A DNA stretch of 64,000 nucleotides from Arenibacter amylolyticus (GCF_002150785.1 NZ_MTAZ01000004.1:1-64000); one strand, 5' to 3'; positions 19,010 through 26,181 are shown, counted from the stretch's first letter. Translations and numbers: made by a program. Notes: generated from the sequence alone by a model not told the origin.

Positions 19010-19421
19010 CTTTCACTATTTAACGGATTTTCAAATCACTGAAGAATCCGTGTACACCGATTGGATAAATAGGATAATTTCCTCTGAAGAGGGCATACTA
19101 GATCAGTTAGATTTCATCTTCTGTGATGATGCTTATCTTCTTAAAATAAATCAGGAATATTTGGATCACGATACCTTTACGGACATTATCACCTTTCCTT
19201 ATGGGGAAGGAAAAACCATTGCGGGCGATATTTTCATCTCTGTGGAGCGCATTGAAGAAAACGCCCAGACATTTGAAGTAGCCTTTGATATTGAATTGCG
19301 CCGCGTAATGGCTCACGGCGTACTTCATATGTTAGGATTTGACGACAAAAACGACCAAGAAGAACGGTTGATGAGAGAAAAAGAAAATGAAAAACTAAAA
19401 TTGTTCCACGTGGAACACTAG
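19002..19421 (+). CDS. ybeY: Endoribonuclease YbeY
   Basis: This 139-residue metal-dependent RNase acts in 16S rRNA 3'-end maturation and ribosome quality control. The metal motif is AHGVLHMLGFDDKN: two His are present, but the third ligand of the textbook HGxLHxxGxDH motif is Asp. I recall the same loss of the third His in other flavobacterial YbeY proteins, so this may be a lineage trait. It overlaps the DUF4175 stop by 8 bp and ends 5 bp before mnmG, indicating one operon. Its last six codons (LFHVEH) are written by a perfect parS-type palindrome at 19402-19417, so this C-terminus may be dictated by the DNA site rather than by the enzyme. Confidence 0.9.
   Translation: MIDFHYLTDFQITEESVYTDWINRIISSEEGILDQLDFIFCDDAYLLKINQEYLDHDTFTDIITFPYGEGKTIAGDIFISVERIEENAQTFEVAFDIELRRVMAHGVLHMLGFDDKNDQEERLMREKENEKLKLFHVEH
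19402..19417. promoter_or_regulatory. parS-type site 1, inside the ybeY 3' end
   Basis: TGTTCCACGTGGAACA is a perfect 16-bp palindrome identical to the ParB-binding parS sequence known from pseudomonads and close to the bacterial consensus. It ends 2 bp before the ybeY stop codon and 9 bp before the mnmG start codon. Confidence 0.85.
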
Positions 19422-19426
19422 AAATT

Positions 19427-21295
19427 ATGTTTGATAAAGAATACGATGTTATTGTAGTAGGAGGAGGTCACGCAGGGGCAGAGGCGGCCGCAGCAGCGGC
19501 AAACTTGGGATCTAAAACCCTTTTAGTTACCATGAGCCTACAGAATATTGCACAAATGTCTTGCAATCCGGCTATGGGCGGAATAGCAAAAGGACAGATT
19601 GTACGGGAAATAGATGCCCTTGGAGGATACAGTGGAATCATCACAGATAAGACTGCCATTCAATTTAAAATGCTCAATAAAAGTAAGGGACCAGCAATGT
19701 GGAGTCCGCGAGCCCAAAGCGACAGGATGCGTTTTGCAGAGGAATGGCGATTAGCATTAGAAAACACCCCCAATGTGGATTTCTACCAAGAAATGGTTTC
19801 CGGATTACTCATAAAAGGCAACAAAGTAGTAGGTGTAAAAACAACCATGGGCTTAGAAATTAAATCCAAATCCGTGGTACTTACCAACGGAACTTTCCTT
19901 AATGGACTAATCCATATCGGAGATAAACAAATGGGAGGGGGACGATCTGGAGAAAAGGCGTCTACTGGAATTACGGAGCAATTAGTATCCCTTGGTTTTA
20001 TAAGCGGACGAATGAAAACTGGAACTCCCCCAAGAGTAGACGGTAGAACTTTGGATTATTCCGTAATGATTCCGCAACCCGGAGATCCAAATCCAGAGAC
20101 ATTTTCCTATTTAGACACCAAACCATTAACGCACCAACGGGCTTGCCATATGTCGCACACCAGTGCATTGGTGCACGACTTGCTAAGGGAAGGTTTCGAT
20201 AGATCCCCTATGTTCAATGGCCGAATTAAAAGTATAGGACCGCGTTACTGTCCGTCTATAGAAGACAAAATAAACCGCTTTGCAGATAAAGACAGCCATC
20301 AAATATTTGTGGAGCCAGAAGGGTGGAATACCGTAGAAGTCTATGTAAATGGATTTTCTACTTCCCTACCGGAAGACGTACAATTTAAAGCTTTGCGTTC
20401 TGTAAAAGGATTTGAAAAAGTAAAATTCTTTAGACCAGGCTACGCAATAGAATATGATTATTTCCCACCTACACAGTTAAAACATACTTTAGAAACCAAA
20501 TTGGTAGACAACCTTTATTTCGCTGGACAGATAAATGGCACCACCGGATATGAAGAAGCGGCTTCCCAAGGATTGATGGCTGGTATTAATGCCCATTTAA
20601 AAATAAACGAAAAAGACCCCTTTATCCTACAAAGAGATGAAGCTTATATTGGGGTATTAGTTGACGATTTAATCACCAAAGGAACGGAAGAGCCCTATAG
20701 AATGTTTACCTCTAGGGCAGAATACAGAACGCTCTTAAGACAGGACAATGCCGATTTAAGACTCACCCCAATGAGTTATAATATAGGGTTAGCCACCAAA
20801 GAAAGAATGGAGCGTATGGAACAAAAGGAAAAAGAATCTAATTCCTTTATCCAATTTTTTAAGGATACTAGCTATTCTCCTGAAGACGTAAATCCTATTC
20901 TAGAGGATTTAAATTCTTCCTTAGTAAAGCAACCGGATAAAATGTTCAAAGTATTCTCCAGACCAAAAGTAACCATGGAGCATATGCGACAATTAGAACC
21001 GGTTTCTAAATATATTGAAGAACACCAACTGGATAGGGAAGTATTAGAGCAGACGGAAATCCAGGTGAAATATGCCGGATATATCGCCAAGGAAAAAAAC
21101 AATGCCGACAAACTTCAGCGTTTAGAAAATATTAAAATCCCAGAAAATTTCAATTACGACAATATTAAATCCTTGTCTTACGAAGCCAGAGAAAAATTAA
21201 AATCCATTAAACCCATAAGCATTTCACAAGCCTCTAGAATAAGCGGAGTATCACCCAGTGATATAAGTGTACTTTTGGTTTATATGGGTAGATAA
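19427..21295 (+). CDS. mnmG: tRNA uridine-5-carboxymethylaminomethyl modification enzyme MnmG
   Basis: This 622-residue FAD enzyme works with MnmE to modify the wobble uridine (cmnm5U34) of several tRNAs. The FAD-binding Rossmann motif VVGGGHAGAEAA is at residues 11-22. Further family signatures are CNPAMGGIAKG, GTPPRVDGRTLDYS and NGTTGYEEAASQGL, and the C-terminal helical domain is complete. Length is normal. It follows ybeY by 5 bp and is terminated by the parS-containing palindrome at 21348-21383. mnmG (gidA) is a classic origin-proximal gene in many bacteria, which fits the two parS sites and the oriC-like region at 33.6-34.2 kb. Confidence 0.97.
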   Translation: MFDKEYDVIVVGGGHAGAEAAAAAANLGSKTLLVTMSLQNIAQMSCNPAMGGIAKGQIVREIDALGGYSGIITDKTAIQFKMLNKSKGPAMWSPRAQSDRMRFAEEWRLALENTPNVDFYQEMVSGLLIKGNKVVGVKTTMGLEIKSKSVVLTNGTFLNGLIHIGDKQMGGGRSGEKASTGITEQLVSLGFISGRMKTGTPPRVDGRTLDYSVMIPQPGDPNPETFSYLDTKPLTHQRACHMSHTSALVHDLLREGFDRSPMFNGRIKSIGPRYCPSIEDKINRFADKDSHQIFVEPEGWNTVEVYVNGFSTSLPEDVQFKALRSVKGFEKVKFFRPGYAIEYDYFPPTQLKHTLETKLVDNLYFAGQINGTTGYEEAASQGLMAGINAHLKINEKDPFILQRDEAYIGVLVDDLITKGTEEPYRMFTSRAEYRTLLRQDNADLRLTPMSYNIGLATKERMERMEQKEKESNSFIQFFKDTSYSPEDVNPILEDLNSSLVKQPDKMFKVFSRPKVTMEHMRQLEPVSKYIEEHQLDREVLEQTEIQVKYAGYIAKEKNNADKLQRLENIKIPENFNYDNIKSLSYEAREKLKSIKPISISQASRISGVSPSDISVLLVYMGR

Positions 21296-21347
21296 TAGAC
21301 CCAAAAAAAGGAGAAAGGAAGATATCCTAACAGTCTTCATTAAAATA

Positions 21348-21383
21348 AAAAAGGGAATGTTCCACGTGGAACATTCCCTTTTT
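21348..21383 (+). terminator. 36-bp perfect palindrome, mnmG terminator containing parS
   Basis: Five A residues, GGGAATGTTCCAC and its exact complement ending in five T residues form an uninterrupted 36-bp palindrome, 53 bp after the mnmG stop. As RNA it gives a GC-containing hairpin followed by U residues. The 16-bp parS core sits exactly at its centre. Confidence 0.75.
21358..21373. promoter_or_regulatory. parS-type site 2, downstream of mnmG
   Basis: TGTTCCACGTGGAACA is identical base for base to site 1 at 19402-19417. It is centred in the 36-bp palindrome at 21348-21383. The two sites are 1,956 bp apart and bracket mnmG. Confidence 0.85.
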
Positions 21384-21534
21384 CTATAAAATTAATTTCG
21401 TCGATGTATCAGTAGCCATAGAGAATCCATAACAGTTGTTAACCTAAATAGTCTAAGCTATTAACTGAAAACACACCAATATAAATCGTAGATTAATTAA
21501 CTAGCAACAAACAAAAATTCAATCAAATAAACAG

Positions 21535-21585
21535 TTAGGGTACCCTAATTCGATTCATTTGTTCAGATTAATTTAAGAATCGAAT
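21535..21585. repeat. Two adjacent inverted repeats
   Basis: TTAGGGTACCCTAA (21535-21548) is a perfect 14-bp palindrome. It overlaps by one base a second inverted repeat, ATTCGATTC (21548-21556) and GAATCGAAT (21577-21585), separated by 20 bp. They lie between parS site 2 and the methyltransferase promoter, and could be protein-binding sites. Confidence 0.45.
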
Positions 21586-21777
21586 ATCTCTTACTCCAAC
21601 CAAACTCCAAAAAATCATGCTAAAAATTTAAGATAAGATACCACCGATAGCAAAGGACAGAAATGATATGGTACAAAAAATGGTCCGATATTTAACCTGG
21701 TCACAATATTAAAAACTAATCAAAACTTACTGCCTACTAAAACCCCAATCATTTCCAATTCCCTTTTAATTGTACGC

Positions 21778-21785
21778 TATATTTG
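21778..21785 (+). promoter_or_regulatory. Candidate -7 box of the methyltransferase gene
   Basis: TATATTTG matches TAnnTTTG exactly, 58 bp before the ATG at 21844. No TTG occurs at the expected -33 distance. A second, weaker candidate (TATCTTCG, 21811-21818) is nearer the gene. Confidence 0.4.
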
Positions 21786-21843
21786 TCTTTTTTATACATC
21801 CCATATACAGTATCTTCGTCCCAATTAAACCCCATTTAGGAAA

Positions 21844-22683
21844 ATGACCCAGGAGGATATTTATTTAAAATGTAAAGACCATTCCGTAAGTGGAGAAAAA
21901 TTTAGCTTGCTATACAATGCTAAATACGATATGCTGGTCACTAAACCACAACCCGAAAATTTAGCATCCTATTACCAAAGCGAGGAATATATTTCACATA
22001 CCGATTCCAAAAAAACACTATTAGATAAAATCTATCAGGCCGTAAAAGTCGTTAATATACGCTCTAAAATTTCCCTGTTAAAACAATATTCAAAACCAGG
22101 ATCCTCTCTTTTGGATGTGGGCGCTGGCACTGGGGATTTTTTATTGGCTGCTAAAAATAACGGTTTTGAAACACTAGGAGTAGAGCCCAATAAAACAGCT
22201 CGGACAAACGCAGCACAAAAAGGTATTCGCTTAGAAAAAGAATTAGAGGCTATTTCTGATTCCAAATTTGACACCATCAGCTTATGGCATGTTTTGGAAC
22301 ATTTACCAGAACTAGAGGAACAAATAAAAATACTCATTAAACTCCTTAGCGAAAAGGGTACCTTCATCATTGCAGTACCCAACTATAAATCCTACGATGC
22401 ATCCTATTACAAAAATTATTGGGCAGCCTATGATGTACCAAGACACCTATGGCATTTTTCAAAAACAAGTATCGAGAAGCTTTTTGAACCACATGGGTAT
22501 AAAGTTGTAAAAACCAAACCCATGCTTTTTGACGCCTTCTATGTTTCCCTTTTATCCGAAAAATACAAGACCAAAAAATCTTCCTTTATAAAAGCTATTT
22601 TTATAGGATTAAAATCAAATTTCCTAGGATGGCGAACCAAAGAGTATTCTTCCCATATTTATGTGCTAAAAAAAGACAAATAA
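21844..22683 (+). CDS. Class I SAM-dependent methyltransferase
   Basis: The 279-residue protein carries the glycine-rich SAM motif I in LLDVGAGTGDFLLAA near residue 90, the motif II acid in GVEPN, and post-I/IV elements (FDTISLWHVLEHL). An N-terminal segment of about 80 residues precedes it and a C-terminal region begins at ARHLW-like PRHLWHFS. This layout is seen in methyltransferases acting on small molecules, lipids or sugars in Flavobacteriaceae. No zinc-cysteine cluster typical of ArsM is present, so I do not link it to the arsenosugar genes downstream. The gene lies between mnmG and an OmpH-like gene, as in related genomes. Substrate unknown. Confidence 0.8.
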   Translation: MTQEDIYLKCKDHSVSGEKFSLLYNAKYDMLVTKPQPENLASYYQSEEYISHTDSKKTLLDKIYQAVKVVNIRSKISLLKQYSKPGSSLLDVGAGTGDFLLAAKNNGFETLGVEPNKTARTNAAQKGIRLEKELEAISDSKFDTISLWHVLEHLPELEEQIKILIKLLSEKGTFIIAVPNYKSYDASYYKNYWAAYDVPRHLWHFSKTSIEKLFEPHGYKVVKTKPMLFDAFYVSLLSEKYKTKKSSFIKAIFIGLKSNFLGWRTKEYSSHIYVLKKDK

Positions 22684-22961
22684 GCTATTTAAAGCTATTA
22701 CAGGCTGTTTTATACAAGTATCCAACCTCTTATATACCAATTTATTTAAATCTTCTTAAATCAAATTTAAATAGGGTTATTTTAATAGGTAATAACTATC
22801 TTAAATTAAAATATCATTGATTATCTTTATATTTAAAATAAGATGCTTTTGAAGATACACCTTTATCAAATAAAATTAAATATCAAAATGGGAATCGATT
22901 TAATATTTGACAAATAATAAAAAACCTTTACTATTTTTACATGAAATATAAAAACTGGAAT
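22684..22961. other. AT-rich intergenic region before the OmpH-like gene
   Basis: This 278-bp region is very AT-rich with many short TTTAAAT-type repeats and no gene-like frame. TTG at about 22908 and a TATTTTTA sequence at 22933 could form a promoter with a 22-bp spacer just before the OmpH-like gene. Confidence 0.4.
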
Positions 22962-23468
22962 ATGAAAAAATTAGTATTGGCAGTAGTCTTTCTAACTGTA
23001 CTTTCTTGCCAACAGGAAAAAATAGCTTATGTAGATAACGTAAAATTGATGAACGCCTATCAAGAAAAAACAGATATTGAAAATAGGTTTAAAACACGTT
23101 CCGATAAATTTAATAAAAAGAGAGATAGTATCTCCCAAGCTTTTCAAATAGAGGCACAAGCTTTTCAGACCAAGGCACAAAAACTATCCCAGCAAAAAGC
23201 ACAAGAAGAATACAGTGCCCTGCAACAACGAAGTCAGTTTATTGGTCAGCAATTACAACAAGAAGAACAAGAACTACAAATGAAAGGCCAGACAGAAATG
23301 GACAGCCTGGTATCCAAGGTAAAAAAAGAAATAAAAGCCTATGGGGAATCTAATGGGTATGCCTACATCCTCAGTGGAGGGGATGGGGGAGCCGTGCTTT
23401 ACGGAAAGGACGCTCATGATGTTACCGATGATATTGTAAAAATCTTGAATGATAAGTACGCACCATAG
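22962..23468 (+). CDS. OmpH/Skp-family periplasmic lipoprotein
   Basis: The protein has 168 residues from MKKLVLAVVFLTVLSCQQ, which is a lipoprotein signal with lipobox VLSC. The frame can be extended to an ATG at 22941, but that places seven extra polar residues before the signal and was rejected. The body is a Gln/Lys/Glu-rich coiled coil (about 35-120), typical of Skp/OmpH holdase chaperones that carry outer-membrane proteins across the periplasm. It ends with the conserved YAYILSGGDGGAVLYGKDAHDVTDDIV segment. It is lipid-anchored, unlike E. coli Skp. It is followed by a strong terminator. Confidence 0.85.
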   Translation: MKKLVLAVVFLTVLSCQQEKIAYVDNVKLMNAYQEKTDIENRFKTRSDKFNKKRDSISQAFQIEAQAFQTKAQKLSQQKAQEEYSALQQRSQFIGQQLQQEEQELQMKGQTEMDSLVSKVKKEIKAYGESNGYAYILSGGDGGAVLYGKDAHDVTDDIVKILNDKYAP

Positions 23469-23482
23469 AAGCAAGTAACCAT

Positions 23483-23528
23483 AAATTTAAAAAGCCTTGA
23501 AATTAGTTTTTCAAGGCTTTTTAAATTT
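23483..23528. terminator. Strong bidirectional terminator after the OmpH-like gene
   Basis: A perfect 20-bp stem (AAATTTAAAAAGCCTTGAAA and its complement) with a 6-nt loop (23503-23508) lies 14 bp after the stop codon. Both flanks are A/T-rich, so it can act on either strand. Confidence 0.9.
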
Positions 23529-23660
23529 ATAACAACCTGATACTAAGAAAACATATTAATTAAATCCCTTATATACTGTAATGCAGTGCTCCACCGCCCG
23601 ACCAACCTATTATGGGTATTTATTGTATGTTTACCTACCAATGTTATAAATTAAAAGATA

Positions 23661-24386
23661 ATGCAACAAAAAACCGCCATTCTGGTTTTTGCAAATTCTG
23701 CCAAGGAGGAAATAAAACATAAGCCCGTCCCTGGGGGCGAAGCATTGTTCACAGGTTTAAACGAACATACCCTCCGCCAGGTAAAACAAACCAATTTACC
23801 TTACTTTCATATTACGGAAAAAGAACAGGAAGGAACCAATTTTGGAGAGCGATTTTTAAACGCCATTAAACAAGTAATGGCCAATGGATATCAACAGCTG
23901 ATTACCATAGGAAACGATACGCCACAATTAACCACTTCCCTTATATTAAAAGCCCAGTCTTCTTTAAATACCAAGGAAATGGTGTTGGGCCCGTCCCATG
24001 ACGGAGGTTTTTATCTAATGGGATTTAATACTGCTTTAATAAATAGTTTAGATCCGCAACAATTTAAAAAGCTACCCTGGCAAACCGCCCAATTAGCAAC
24101 CTGCTTTTATCAATTACTTGGACTAAACAAACAGCAAACCACAGTATTACCCACCTTGTTGGATTTGGACCGTCTAAGGGATTTTCAAATTATCACACAA
24201 CAACCTACCAACCTACCACCTAGATTAAAATCGATTTTACAATCCATATTTGGGCTAAAGCAGCAGCTTAGCTATGGTTCAACCAGTTTACCTAAAAAAT
24301 ACTTAACCGATACCTTCTACAACAAAGGATCGCCCAAATCCATGCACCTTAGTGCTTACTGCAAGCAATTTTCCTTAGGAACATAA
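23661..24386 (+). CDS. DUF2064-type glycosyltransferase of arsenosugar clusters (TIGR04282-like)
   Basis: The 241-residue protein has a GT-A/DUF2064 fold with the motifs ITIGNDTPQLT (near residue 92) and GPSHDGGFYLMG (near 112), the DUF2064 signature. Proteins of this kind recur next to ArsS radical SAM genes and are annotated as arsenosugar-biosynthesis transferases. The C-terminal 40 residues (SYGSTSLPKKYLTD...) extend beyond the core and are unfamiliar. It is the first gene of the putative arsenosugar cluster, 121 bp before the peroxidase-like gene. Role inferred from context: attaching a sugar or similar group to the arsenic-containing nucleoside. Confidence 0.75.
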   Translation: MQQKTAILVFANSAKEEIKHKPVPGGEALFTGLNEHTLRQVKQTNLPYFHITEKEQEGTNFGERFLNAIKQVMANGYQQLITIGNDTPQLTTSLILKAQSSLNTKEMVLGPSHDGGFYLMGFNTALINSLDPQQFKKLPWQTAQLATCFYQLLGLNKQQTTVLPTLLDLDRLRDFQIITQQPTNLPPRLKSILQSIFGLKQQLSYGSTSLPKKYLTDTFYNKGSPKSMHLSAYCKQFSLGT

Positions 24387-24507
24387 TAGCGTTATCCTAG
24401 GGGTAAAAAATCTAAAATTTTATTTAAACCAAAATCGAGCGTAACTTTCAAGGGAATTGTCCTTTGGATTTACCCTCACTAATCACTATTTAAAAAAATA
24501 AATTACC

Positions 24508-24843
24508 ATGTCAGATTCATATTACGATCCAGCAGACTTACGAAAGTTTGGAAAAATTAGCGAATGGAGTGAAGAACTAGGAACCAAATTCTTTGATTAC
24601 TATGGAAAGGTATTTGAAGAGGGTGCTTTGAGTGCCAGGGAAAAATCCTTGATTGCCCTTGCCGTATCCCATGTGGTAAAATGTCCTTATTGTATAGATG
24701 CCTATACCAAGGATGGTTTGGAGAAAGGAATAACCAAGGAAGAAATGATGGAGGCCGTTCATGTAGGTGCAGCCATAGAAGGAGGGGCAACCCTAGTTCA
24801 CGGGGTACAAATGATGAAAAAATACAACAAATTGAGTATGTAA
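24508..24843 (+). CDS. Arsenosugar-associated peroxidase-like protein (AhpD/CMD fold)
   Basis: This 111-residue carboxymuconolactone-decarboxylase/AhpD-like protein carries the redox motif CPYC followed by the usual downstream His (IDAYTKDGLEKG, EAVHVGAAIEGG). Family members encoded next to ArsS are annotated as arsenosugar-biosynthesis-associated peroxidase-like proteins, and some lineages use selenocysteine in the CxxC; this one has two cysteines. It is followed after 75 bp by arsS, with a long stem-loop filling most of that gap. Likely job: thiol redox chemistry on an arsenical or its carrier (inference). Confidence 0.85.
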   Translation: MSDSYYDPADLRKFGKISEWSEELGTKFFDYYGKVFEEGALSAREKSLIALAVSHVVKCPYCIDAYTKDGLEKGITKEEMMEAVHVGAAIEGGATLVHGVQMMKKYNKLSM

Positions 24844-24844
24844 T

Positions 24845-24904
24845 ATACCCCCTTCCAAGCTATTAAAGAATGCCACATACTTTAATAGCCTGGCAAGGGA
24901 GTAT
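24845..24904 (+). other. Long intercistronic stem-loop in the arsenosugar cluster
   Basis: Arms 24845-24868 and 24880-24904 pair over about 22 positions, with an uninterrupted 10-bp inner stem GCTATTAAAG / CTTTAATAGC, two mismatches and a one-base bulge, around an 11-nt loop. It fills the gap between the peroxidase-like stop and the arsS start at 24919. No U-run follows, so it is not a standard terminator; RNA processing, protection of the upstream message or attenuation are possible. Confidence 0.6.
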
Positions 24905-24918
24905 TTGAAACAATCACG

Positions 24919-25974
24919 ATGGTAACAAAATCATTAAAAGCAAGACAGGACGAGCTTGCAATGGGAAATAAACAATTGGAGATTCTCAATGGTGGTCTCT
25001 TTAAGGAAGGGGAAATCCCCTATTTTAAAGATAAACTGGCTCAAATAGACAAGCTTCCTTTGCGTCCCAAAAAATTGGAAATCCTTCAGATCAACGTTGG
25101 CTATATGTGCAACCAAGTTTGCGAGCACTGCCATGTGGATGCAGGTCCGGACCGTAAGGAAATTATGACCAAAGAAACCATGCAAGCCTGTTTAGAGGTC
25201 ATAAAAAACACCGGAGCCCATACCTTAGACCTCACAGGAGGAGCACCTGAAATGAATCCAAATTTTAGATGGTTTGTGGAAGAGGCCTCCAATTTAGGGG
25301 TGAAGGACTTCATTGTCCGGTCTAACCTAACCATTATCCGTGCAAACAAAAAGTACCACGATCTCCCTCAATTCTTTAAGAAACACAATGTTCACGTGAT
25401 TTCTTCCATGCCACATTATACCAGGGGTAAAACAGATAAGCAAAGAGGGGATGGGGTTTTTGATAAATCTATACAGGCATTGAAAGATTTGAATGCTGTA
25501 GGGTACGGAATGCCCAACAGTCCGCTTAGGCTCGATTTAGTGTATAATCCCTCCGGAGCATTTTTGCCCGGAGATCAAAAAGCTATGGAGCGCGACTTTA
25601 AAAAGGCGTTGAAGGCCGATTATGATATAGAATTCCACCAATTATTCGCCATCACCAATCTTCCTATAGCTCGTTTCTTAGACTATTTAATCGCCTCTGG
25701 AAACTATGAGGATTATATGTATTCCCTAGTGGAAGCCTATAACCCTGCCGCTGTTGAAAATGTAATGTGTACCAATACTATTTCGGTAAGCTGGGATGGT
25801 TGGTTGTACGATTGTGATTTTAATCAGATGTTGGGTTTAAAGGTTGCCAGTAAGGTGCAACACATTAAAGAGTATAATGAGACACTCCTTCAGAATAGGA
25901 ATATTATTATTTCACAACATTGCTACGGCTGTACCGCAGGTGCAGGAAGTAGTTGTCAAGGTAGCGTTATATAA
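24919..25974 (+). CDS. arsS: Arsenosugar biosynthesis radical SAM protein ArsS
   Basis: This 351-residue radical SAM enzyme has the 4Fe-4S motif CNQVCEHC near residue 60, preceded by LQINVGYM. A DUF3641-type C-terminal domain ends in the Cys-rich QHCYGCTAGAGSSCQG, the hallmark of the ArsS family (some members have selenocysteine in this tail). ArsS is known to join a 5'-deoxyadenosyl group to methylated arsenic, the first committed step to arsenosugars. It is the last gene of the cluster and is followed by a terminator containing a TetR-type operator. ArsM, which would supply dimethylarsenic, is not in the window. Confidence 0.9.
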   Translation: MVTKSLKARQDELAMGNKQLEILNGGLFKEGEIPYFKDKLAQIDKLPLRPKKLEILQINVGYMCNQVCEHCHVDAGPDRKEIMTKETMQACLEVIKNTGAHTLDLTGGAPEMNPNFRWFVEEASNLGVKDFIVRSNLTIIRANKKYHDLPQFFKKHNVHVISSMPHYTRGKTDKQRGDGVFDKSIQALKDLNAVGYGMPNSPLRLDLVYNPSGAFLPGDQKAMERDFKKALKADYDIEFHQLFAITNLPIARFLDYLIASGNYEDYMYSLVEAYNPAAVENVMCTNTISVSWDGWLYDCDFNQMLGLKVASKVQHIKEYNETLLQNRNIIISQHCYGCTAGAGSSCQGSVI

Positions 25975-26014
25975 GACCATTTACCGATAGTTTAAATACA
26001 TACCACCACATTAT

Positions 26015-26052
26015 AGCCCTTACAGACTTACCGGTCTCTAAGGGCTTTATAA
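26015..26052 (+). terminator. Terminator of arsS
   Basis: AGCCCTTA pairs with TAAGGGCT and, inside it, AGAC pairs with GTCT around a 6-nt loop, with one C-C mismatch. TTTATAATT follows. It lies 40 bp after the arsS stop. Its upper stem coincides with the operator-like sequence at 26022-26039. Confidence 0.75.
26022..26039. promoter_or_regulatory. Operator-like sequence 2, within the arsS terminator
   Basis: ACAGACTTACCGGTCTCT differs from the operator at 26147-26164 at only four of 18 positions, and both share ACAGACTTA and GGTCT. It is 125 bp upstream of that site. Confidence 0.45.
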
Positions 26053-26146
26053 TTGGCTCTATTAAGGCAATTAGTGCATTTCATCGAATTTAAATCCACT
26101 TTTAACATTCTAAAGTAAATAATTGGATCAATCTGGAGTTAGGGTA

Positions 26147-26164
26147 ACAGACTTATTGGTCTGT
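26147..26164. promoter_or_regulatory. Operator-like inverted repeat upstream of tetR
   Basis: ACAGAC-TTATTG-GTCTGT is a perfect 6-bp inverted repeat with a 6-bp centre, ending 17 bp before the TetR start codon. Its size and position are typical of an autoregulatory TetR operator. Confidence 0.55.
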
Positions 26165-26181
26165 AACGATAATACCGAATC

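Larger units (their letters stand above)
21296..21843. other. 548-bp intergenic region after mnmG
   Basis: It holds parS site 2 within the mnmG terminator, two further palindromic structures at 21535-21585, and a -7 box for the methyltransferase gene at 21778. No gene-like frame is seen. The unusually long gap in a gene-dense region, next to parS, may provide room for ParB spreading or loading. Confidence 0.5.

Noticed and set aside
21844-22683. Methyltransferase as the missing ArsM of the arsenosugar cluster
   Set aside because: It lacks the conserved cysteines of ArsM and is separated from the cluster by an unrelated OmpH-like gene and a strong terminator.
22684-22961. Second origin-like or regulatory RNA region
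   Set aside because: The stretch is AT-rich with short repeats but has no TTATCAACA boxes, no stable hairpin and no conserved-looking motif.
24845-24904. SECIS element for a selenoprotein ArsS or peroxidase-like protein
   Set aside because: Both proteins have Cys codons at the selenocysteine positions, no in-frame UGA is read through, and the hairpin is not placed just after such a codon.
25393-25398. CACGTG core inside arsS as a possible third parS
   Set aside because: The flanks do not match TGTTC...GAACA, and the sequence is ordinary coding for Val-His-Val-Ile.
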